This document shows positions 33,585 to 38,341 of a stretch of 38,341 nucleotides of DNA, in pieces (within the stretch, counting starts at the first letter, position 1; each line of letters begins with the position of its first letter). The stretch covers positions 1-38,341 of the IMG/VR virus record IMGVR_UViG_3300027849_000023. One strand, written 5' to 3'. A program made the translations under genes and the position numbers. A model generated the notes under the pieces. It did not search any database. It was not told the DNA's origin and was given only the letters and a program-made list of their open reading frames with translations. Source of the DNA: a virus.

Positions 33585-35470
33585 TAGTCTTTTAGTTGAG
33601 ATTCATCAAGTAAAGATGAAGCTTTTTTGTCTTCTTCAAAAATTAGTTTTTTCTTATTTAAAGATTTAAACATATCTTTGTTTTTTAGATAAGTTACTTG
33701 GGCACTTGTCGATTCTCTTAAATTAGACATACCACTACCTTCGTTTTTATCTGTATCTTTCATTCGTTTAGTTCCTAAGGGGTCTTTTCCAAAGTTACTA
33801 TCTTGTTTACCACGTTTTGTAATACCATCTTTAGGTCTTCCTAACTCTAAATCATCAGCATAACCATCTGGTACATTTGCTGGATCTGATTGTGTTCTTC
33901 CCATACCATATAATGAAGCTAAATCGTGAGGAGTACCATATGATTTACCTGTTGATACTGGATCGTTACCTTCAGCTTTAATTTGGTCAACTCTAAATTT
34001 ACGTTTAGCATCTTCCCTAACTAAGTCTCTGTATTCATCATATTGGTCTTCACTAAAGTGATATACATTATGGTAAATCCAATCAGATGGTACTAAACCT
34101 TGTTCTAATAGTGTACCTGCTAATTCAGATTTTGATTTCATTAACTCAACTTTCTCCTGTTCAAATATAATTGATGGAGTAGTCATTGATAAATCAAAAT
34201 TAGTTAATGTTTCATCAGTATAACCTTGAGTGTATAAATGAACTAATGCTATTTTGTTTAATTCTGATAGTATTATTCTTTGTATTCTATCAATTGTACG
34301 AGCAAACCTAATATCTTCGGCTGCTAATGTGGCTTTACCTTCTATATTTTCATCATATCCTAAAAATGCTTTAGGTATTTTAAGTGCTGCAAATAATTTA
34401 TCTCTTAAATATTCAACATCTTGTATACCATCATATGATAAACCTGGTGTTGTATCAATTTTAGTTGCGCTATCATTGCCTCTAACTGGTATATAAAAAT
34501 CTTCAAGCATGTTTTGCATATTGTACTTTAGATTATATTCACCTGTTTTTTCATCCATCATAGGAGTACGTTTCATACTTGAAATAGTTTGTTGCATAAA
34601 TGCTTCTATTTCATTTGGAGGTATAGAACCAACGTTTACATAAAATACTCTTTTTTCTGGGGCACGAGCAATTCTGTGAATTAACATCGCGTCTTCCATT
34701 AATGAATATTGTTTGTATAATTTTCTTGCTGGCTCAATATACGATCTACCATAGGGAAGGTAGTTAACATCCGCTACCATTCTAAAATGGGCCATTTCAT
34801 AATTTTCATAAGTAATACCTGGACCATTATCTGCACCTTGGTTAGGTACATTATAATAACCATAAGAACTACCTGCAAACCCATCAGGATTCCATTTATA
34901 TAATACTTCAGCAGGATTATCAGGGTTGTTACCTTCTAATCTTTCAATATGATACGCAGTGTATGGAATTACATTATAAACACCAAATGTTTCTGCTATT
35001 TCTAACTTTAAGAAAAAATCACCATATTTACACATTTGTCTAACCCACATCCATAAATTAAATTCTATGTTTAAAACATCATAAAATAAATTATAAAGTA
35101 TTTTTTGAATGTCTTCGTTTGAGCTTCTAATTTGTAACACCTCACCCATATCATTTTTAAGTGTGGACTCATCAGCTATAATATCTAGAGCAGAAGCAAT
35201 AATTGCATCTGTATCCATTACATCATATTCTGAGTATAAAGTTGTTCTTAAGTATTGGTAATTCAAATTAAATTGAGCACCAAGTAATGATGTTGGGGCA
35301 CTAGAATATACTTTATTAAATCTGTCTACTAAAGCATTGGTTTCATATTCCCCACTGGATTGGATATGTCCTGAATCGATAGTTTTGACTTGTTTTCCCC
35401 CTACATTTCGTATTACTACGTCTGTTGAGAATAACCTTCTTAGTCTTGAAAATACGCTTTTATCTGCCAT
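33584..35470 (-). CDS. 20: Portal protein, gp20-like
   Basis: The protein has 628 residues against 524 in T4. Portal features are clear: LYSEYDVMDTDAIIASALDIIADEST near 77-102, a Tyr/Trp-rich segment NLWMWVRQMCKYGDFFLKLEI, then RIARAPEKRVFYVNVGSIPPNEIEAFM and MMDEKTGEYNLKYNMQNMLEDFYIPVRG, and KIPKAFLGYDENIEGKATLAAEDIRFART in the C-terminal half. The last 120 residues are polar and likely flexible. It forms the twelve-subunit ring at the head vertex, through which DNA enters. A late motif lies 18 bases before the ATG; the terminase gene is just upstream. Confidence 0.95.
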   Translation of the reverse strand: MADKSVFSRLRRLFSTDVVIRNVGGKQVKTIDSGHIQSSGEYETNALVDRFNKVYSSAPTSLLGAQFNLNYQYLRTTLYSEYDVMDTDAIIASALDIIADESTLKNDMGEVLQIRSSNEDIQKILYNLFYDVLNIEFNLWMWVRQMCKYGDFFLKLEIAETFGVYNVIPYTAYHIERLEGNNPDNPAEVLYKWNPDGFAGSSYGYYNVPNQGADNGPGITYENYEMAHFRMVADVNYLPYGRSYIEPARKLYKQYSLMEDAMLIHRIARAPEKRVFYVNVGSIPPNEIEAFMQQTISSMKRTPMMDEKTGEYNLKYNMQNMLEDFYIPVRGNDSATKIDTTPGLSYDGIQDVEYLRDKLFAALKIPKAFLGYDENIEGKATLAAEDIRFARTIDRIQRIILSELNKIALVHLYTQGYTDETLTNFDLSMTTPSIIFEQEKVELMKSKSELAGTLLEQGLVPSDWIYHNVYHFSEDQYDEYRDLVREDAKRKFRVDQIKAEGNDPVSTGKSYGTPHDLASLYGMGRTQSDPANVPDGYADDLELGRPKDGITKRGKQDSNFGKDPLGTKRMKDTDKNEGSGMSNLRESTSAQVTYLKNKDMFKSLNKKKLIFEEDKKASSLLDESQLKD

Positions 35471-35488
35471 ATTAATATATAATTATTG

Positions 35489-35498
35489 TTATAAATAT
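35489..35498 (-). promoter_or_regulatory. Late motif before the portal gene
   Basis: Exact copy of ATATTTATAA on the coding strand, extended as TAATATTTATAACAATAAT. It lies 18 bases before the ATG at 35470. Confidence 0.7.
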
Positions 35499-35500
35499 TA

Positions 35501-37075
35501 CTATAATAACCAACTAATATCCTCATTGCCATCTGGTGTGTTCATTTGGTAGGGATTTTTAACTTTCGTGTGACCTACGCCATAACCCGCCTGATAAGGA
35601 GTTCTGTTGACTTTCATATTGTTTAATGTTTGTTTTGTTATATCGATACCTCTTTGTCTAAACTTAAGAGCTGTATCTCTAATGTACATAGCCATGCCAA
35701 AAGACATAACTAAGTCATCGTTGTATCCTGTTTGTGCTTCTGGTCTCCCATTACGCCAAATAAAGGTTTTCATTTCTTCAATTAATCTTTTAGATTGGAT
35801 TGTTACACCCCCATCACTAATATATTCTTGAAATTTTCCTATTACCATAGGTCGAGTTCTTGAAGACATAGTAAAACCTGCTACCATTTTTGAATGGTCT
35901 TGGAATTTATCAAAATAAGAATTAATGTTTGTGCCCTCTGATTTTTGTGAGTAATATAAATTAGGGTAATTACGTTCGATTACTACTTGAATTGATGCCC
36001 AACCTATATTTGCATTTTCTATTACTAATAAAGCTTCATTATATTCAGTAGCTATACCAACTAATAAATGTCCAAATTCTTTAGTACCTAATTGTCCTTT
36101 ATATTCTGCTACTTGAACATTATTAGTAACATCTATTACATGAAATGCAGAATAATCTTTTCCATCACCTCTAGATACATCTGCTACAACTAAATAATCT
36201 CTAGTATAATCAGCATTTTCCCATACCCATAAATTTTTATCAACTCCTCTTCTTTCTAAGGGTTCTTTGATAAAGGATTTTTCATAGTATTCTATATATT
36301 CATTGTAAAATACAATATCACCTGATGTGCTAAAATCACAATCACACTCTTGTGCTGCCATTCTAGGATCACCTAATAATTGATCTTGTTGATCCCTCCA
36401 TGCTTGATCTCTTTCAGGATGTACATACCAAGGTAACTTTATAGGTAAAAATTGATTTTCCCTTGCTTCCGCTCTTGTCCATGTTTGGTGAAACCAATTA
36501 CCAGTACCATATGGTGTACTTAATGCTATACACCCACCACCCGTTGCTAATGTTTGTTGTGCTGATGCCCAAATTTCTCCAATATTGTCAATAAAAGCAG
36601 CCTCATCAATTAGTAGCAAAGATACTGCTTCGGATCTACCCGCATCACTTGATGCTGATGTAGCTTTAATTTGAGACCCGTTTGATAATCGGAGGTTTAA
36701 TTTATTATTTTCAGCGGCATCAATCTTAAGCCATGAAGGTAAATTTTCATACATGAATTTTACTTTCGTAACCATATTTTTAGCTGTTTCCTGTTTAGTT
36801 GCTATACAAAGAATATTTTTATCCTTATGAAATGTCATCATCCATAAAGAATAACCTGCTGATAGTGTTGATATACCTAGCTGCCTAGATTTTAATATTA
36901 TTGAATAGGGGTTGTCTTGAAATAAGCTGAGTACCTTTTCTTGAAATGGGAATAGATTAAACTGTATGCGACCACGTTGTGGGTGCTGTATATAACAGTA
37001 TTTACGCATAAAATGCACGGGATCCTGGGCACATTTAAGGTATTCTTGACGTATTACTTTTTTTAAATCAGACAT
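35501..37075 (-). CDS. 17: Terminase large subunit, gp17-like
   Basis: The protein has 524 residues. The ATPase has a variant Walker A KSRQLGIST at 62-70, Walker B LLLIDE at 153-158 and the coupling motif STP at 186-188. The RNase H-type nuclease follows: VVADVSRGDGKD with Asp299, VIENANIGW with Glu353, and YNDDLVMSFG with Asp453/Asp454. Together they pump DNA into the prohead and cut the concatemer. The gene starts one base after the spanin-like gene. The small terminase (gp16) was not found in this window and may lie further right. Confidence 0.96.
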   Translation of the reverse strand: MSDLKKVIRQEYLKCAQDPVHFMRKYCYIQHPQRGRIQFNLFPFQEKVLSLFQDNPYSIILKSRQLGISTLSAGYSLWMMTFHKDKNILCIATKQETAKNMVTKVKFMYENLPSWLKIDAAENNKLNLRLSNGSQIKATSASSDAGRSEAVSLLLIDEAAFIDNIGEIWASAQQTLATGGGCIALSTPYGTGNWFHQTWTRAEARENQFLPIKLPWYVHPERDQAWRDQQDQLLGDPRMAAQECDCDFSTSGDIVFYNEYIEYYEKSFIKEPLERRGVDKNLWVWENADYTRDYLVVADVSRGDGKDYSAFHVIDVTNNVQVAEYKGQLGTKEFGHLLVGIATEYNEALLVIENANIGWASIQVVIERNYPNLYYSQKSEGTNINSYFDKFQDHSKMVAGFTMSSRTRPMVIGKFQEYISDGGVTIQSKRLIEEMKTFIWRNGRPEAQTGYNDDLVMSFGMAMYIRDTALKFRQRGIDITKQTLNNMKVNRTPYQAGYGVGHTKVKNPYQMNTPDGNEDISWLL

Positions 37076-37076
37076 A

Positions 37077-37490
37077 TTATTTTGATAATAATAAAATACC
37101 TATTACAGCTACTATACCCGCCCCAGACATTAATTTAGTTTTAACTTTTTGTTTTTTTAGATCTGTTTGAAGCCTTAAAGAAAGTTCTTGTGATAAGATT
37201 ATCTGGTTTGATTTAGTATTTAACATACTCTCAAAATTCAAAACTCTTTCGTTTAATTTATCTATAACACTATCTTTAATAACAACTTTTTTTTCTAATA
37301 AGTTAATTTTATTATTAACTATTATTAATTCTTTTTTATTACCATCCCCTTGTATTAAATCTTTAATTACTAGACGAACTATGGGTTTATTTAATTGAAT
37401 CGTTTTTAATGAATCTGTCTTTGTATCTGTCTGAGAAAAACTTTGTAAGTTCATCATCATTAAAACTATCAACGGAATTAACTTTTTCAT
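37077..37490 (-). CDS. Exported coiled-coil protein with C-terminal membrane anchor, spanin-like
   Basis: The protein has 137 residues. The N-terminus is a signal peptide (MKKLIPLIVLMMMNLQSFSQ) without lipobox Cys. The middle, about 55-115, is a coiled coil, and the C-terminus has one hydrophobic span (GAGIVAVIGILLLS). The gene begins inside the 3' end of the upstream membrane-protein gene (104-base overlap, different frame), an arrangement typical of Rz/Rz1 spanin pairs. Classical outer spanins are lipoproteins; unimolecular spanins have an N-terminal lipid anchor and a C-terminal span. This protein has the C-terminal span but no lipobox, so its topology would be unusual. A lysis role is inferred. 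Confidence 0.6.
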   Translation of the reverse strand: MKKLIPLIVLMMMNLQSFSQTDTKTDSLKTIQLNKPIVRLVIKDLIQGDGNKKELIIVNNKINLLEKKVVIKDSVIDKLNERVLNFESMLNTKSNQIILSQELSLRLQTDLKKQKVKTKLMSGAGIVAVIGILLLSK

Positions 37491-37755
37491 TTACTTTATA
37501 TTTTAAGGTGACAATTTTTCTATCTTGTTGATATATTTCCTTGTCTAACTTTACTACTTGTTGGTTTAATGTATCAATTTTAAATACTAAATTACTATTT
37601 ATATTATGTAAAGAATCTACTTTTGATTCTAGTTTTTCTATTTTGGTGTTATAATCTACAACATACTCCTCATCTCCTAGAAGGACAAAATATATTAAGG
37701 CACCTCCTAAAAGAAAAATTAAACTATAAGTAATGAATCTTTCTTTAGATAGCAT
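37387..37755 (-). CDS. Membrane-anchored coiled-coil protein, inner-spanin-like
   Basis: The protein has 122 residues. Residues 8-26 form one N-terminal span (TYSLIFLLGGALIYFVLLG). The rest, predicted to be periplasmic, is a coiled coil with repeated IEKLESKVDSLHN and IDTLNQQVVKLDKEIYQQ heptads. This is the layout of an Rz-type inner spanin. It overlaps the next exported-protein gene by 104 bases and the preceding gene by 11 bases. Together the two products could bridge the inner membrane and envelope at lysis. No holin or endolysin gene is adjacent within the window. Confidence 0.6.
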   Translation of the reverse strand: MLSKERFITYSLIFLLGGALIYFVLLGDEEYVVDYNTKIEKLESKVDSLHNINSNLVFKIDTLNQQVVKLDKEIYQQDRKIVTLKYKVNEKVNSVDSFNDDELTKFFSDRYKDRFIKNDSIK

Positions 37756-38146
37756 CTTTTTCTAACTTTGCAACTAATGATTCTAATTCTTTCTTTTTGG
37801 AAGTCTTTTGTTTTAATTCATTTTTAATGACTTCTTTATCACTTTCATCCGCTGCACTATATTTTCTAGCTAATGATTTCATATTAGTAGTAATATCTTT
37901 TAGTGCTTTAACCGCTATATCTAATTTTTTAAATTTACCCCTTGCTGCCTTAGCTTGGGCTACTGCATCTTTATCATCTACATCTTCGTCTTCTCCTAAT
38001 TGTTTTTGTAAGTCAACTGTTTTTTTAAGTTCAGCATTATATGATTGTTGGGATTTTACATCTTCAGGTGAGATTTTATTTTCTTCCTGTTCAAGGGTAT
38101 TAATAATATTTTCCTTAATGTATGATTTTAACTCGGATTTTTTCAT
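37745..38146 (-). CDS. Small charged coiled-coil protein with N-terminal IxE site
   Basis: The protein has 133 residues and is Lys/Glu/Asp-rich. The N-terminus MKKSELKSYIKENI carries an IKE site at 10-12, similar to prohead protease and capsid-targeting sequences. A coiled coil covers the C-terminal half (NELKQKTSKKKELESLVAKLEK). It may be a small head protein encoded just before the lysis and packaging genes, but its position outside the head cluster is unusual. It has a late motif 15 bases upstream. No family recognised. Confidence 0.65.
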   Translation of the reverse strand: MKKSELKSYIKENIINTLEQEENKISPEDVKSQQSYNAELKKTVDLQKQLGEDEDVDDKDAVAQAKAARGKFKKLDIAVKALKDITTNMKSLARKYSAADESDKEVIKNELKQKTSKKKELESLVAKLEKDAI

Positions 38147-38161
38147 TAGTATTGGGTTTTA

Positions 38162-38171
38162 TTATAAATAT
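38162..38171 (-). promoter_or_regulatory. Late motif before the 133-residue protein gene
   Basis: Exact copy of ATATTTATAA on the coding strand, extended as CATATTTATAATAAAAC. It lies 15 bases before the ATG at 38146 and heads the block containing the spanin-like pair and the terminase gene. Confidence 0.65.
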
Positions 38172-38172
38172 G

Positions 38173-38341
38173 TTAAAGTCCTGTAATAGTTAATATTTGC
38201 TGAATACGTTCATCTGTAGATCCTGATATTTTTTCTATTGTACCCGCTTTATGGCCATGTCTTTTAATTAATGTTGTAATAGTAAAATCAATTAAATCCC
38301 TATAATGTTCATCCGTTTCTCTAACCCCATTATCTTCAATT
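38173..38341 (-). CDS. C-terminal part of an unidentified protein, cut by the right edge
   Basis: The frame is open from the window edge to the TAA at 38175-38173 and gives the last 55 residues, containing ETDEHYRDLIDFTITTLIKR and ending in RIQQILTITGL. The fragment is polar and helical, with no membrane segment. It ends two bases after the late motif of the next gene begins. The visible part is too short to identify it. Confidence 0.55.
   Translation of the reverse strand, partial: IEDNGVRETDEHYRDLIDFTITTLIKRHGHKAGTIEKISGSTDERIQQILTITGL

Noticed and set aside
34735-34744. A further exact copy of the promoter decamer TCGTATATTG inside the portal gene
   Set aside because: No TTG is found 20 bases upstream and no GG follows at the same place; it encodes portal residues SYIE and is probably chance.
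1-38341. tRNA genes, CRISPR arrays, insertion sequences, homing endonucleases
   Set aside because: Reading both strands by eye showed no cloverleaf in the short gaps, no spaced repeats and no transposase or HNH/GIY-YIG motifs; a dedicated tRNA scan was not possible.

Overview
The window is a stretch of a T4-like (contractile-tailed, Myovirus-type) phage genome, strongly AT-rich, with every supported gene on the minus strand; the genes therefore read from the right edge towards the left edge. Several independent signs point to a Bacteroidetes, probably marine flavobacterial, host: host-type promoters of the TTG-N20-TATATTG form, no Shine-Dalgarno sequences in front of the starts examined, a ribonucleotide reductase resembling the flavobacterial class Id type, and Bacteroidetes-style signal peptides and an outer-membrane-like protein. 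No tRNA, CRISPR array, insertion sequence or integrase was seen, and no stretch above 300 bases lacks a gene.

Right part, 38341 to 10510 (virion morphogenesis and lysis). In reading order: a truncated small ORF, a small coiled-coil protein, an overlapping pair of membrane/exported coiled-coil proteins that look like spanins, large terminase (gp17), portal (gp20), four head/core genes, prohead protease (gp21), acidic scaffold (gp22), major capsid protein (gp23), a terminator, neck proteins (gp13-, gp14- and gp15-like), a small protein, tail sheath (gp18), tail tube (gp19), a second terminator, a gp26-like baseplate/tail assembly protein whose downstream partner lies in the +1 frame, tape measure protein, a tail-tube-cap-like protein, a LysM-like gp53 protein, a 1227-residue baseplate protein with a C-terminal M15 peptidase domain, and one last structural-type protein. 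Ten exact copies of one 10-base motif (ATATTTATAA on the coding strand) lie at the gene junctions here and are the likely late promoters.

Left part, 10470 to 1 (replication and nucleotide metabolism). A short family A-type DNA polymerase, an unidentified protein, a zinc-less gp32 with an SSB-like tail, UvsX recombinase, RNase H/flap nuclease, gp41-type helicase, NrdB and NrdA follow each other with very small gaps. Three near-identical promoters precede the polymerase, the unidentified gene and gp32. After a weak terminator come a late-like motif, a secreted/outer-membrane-type protein and a small membrane protein.

The most interesting points are: the shared promoter architecture and a dyad over the gp32 promoter; the probable +1 programmed frameshift just upstream of the tape measure gene; the late motif; the small polymerase with a His at the steric-gate position; the phage-encoded outer-membrane-like protein; and N-terminal (I/L)xE sites in most of the head genes, as if a whole set of proteins is targeted to and trimmed inside the prohead.
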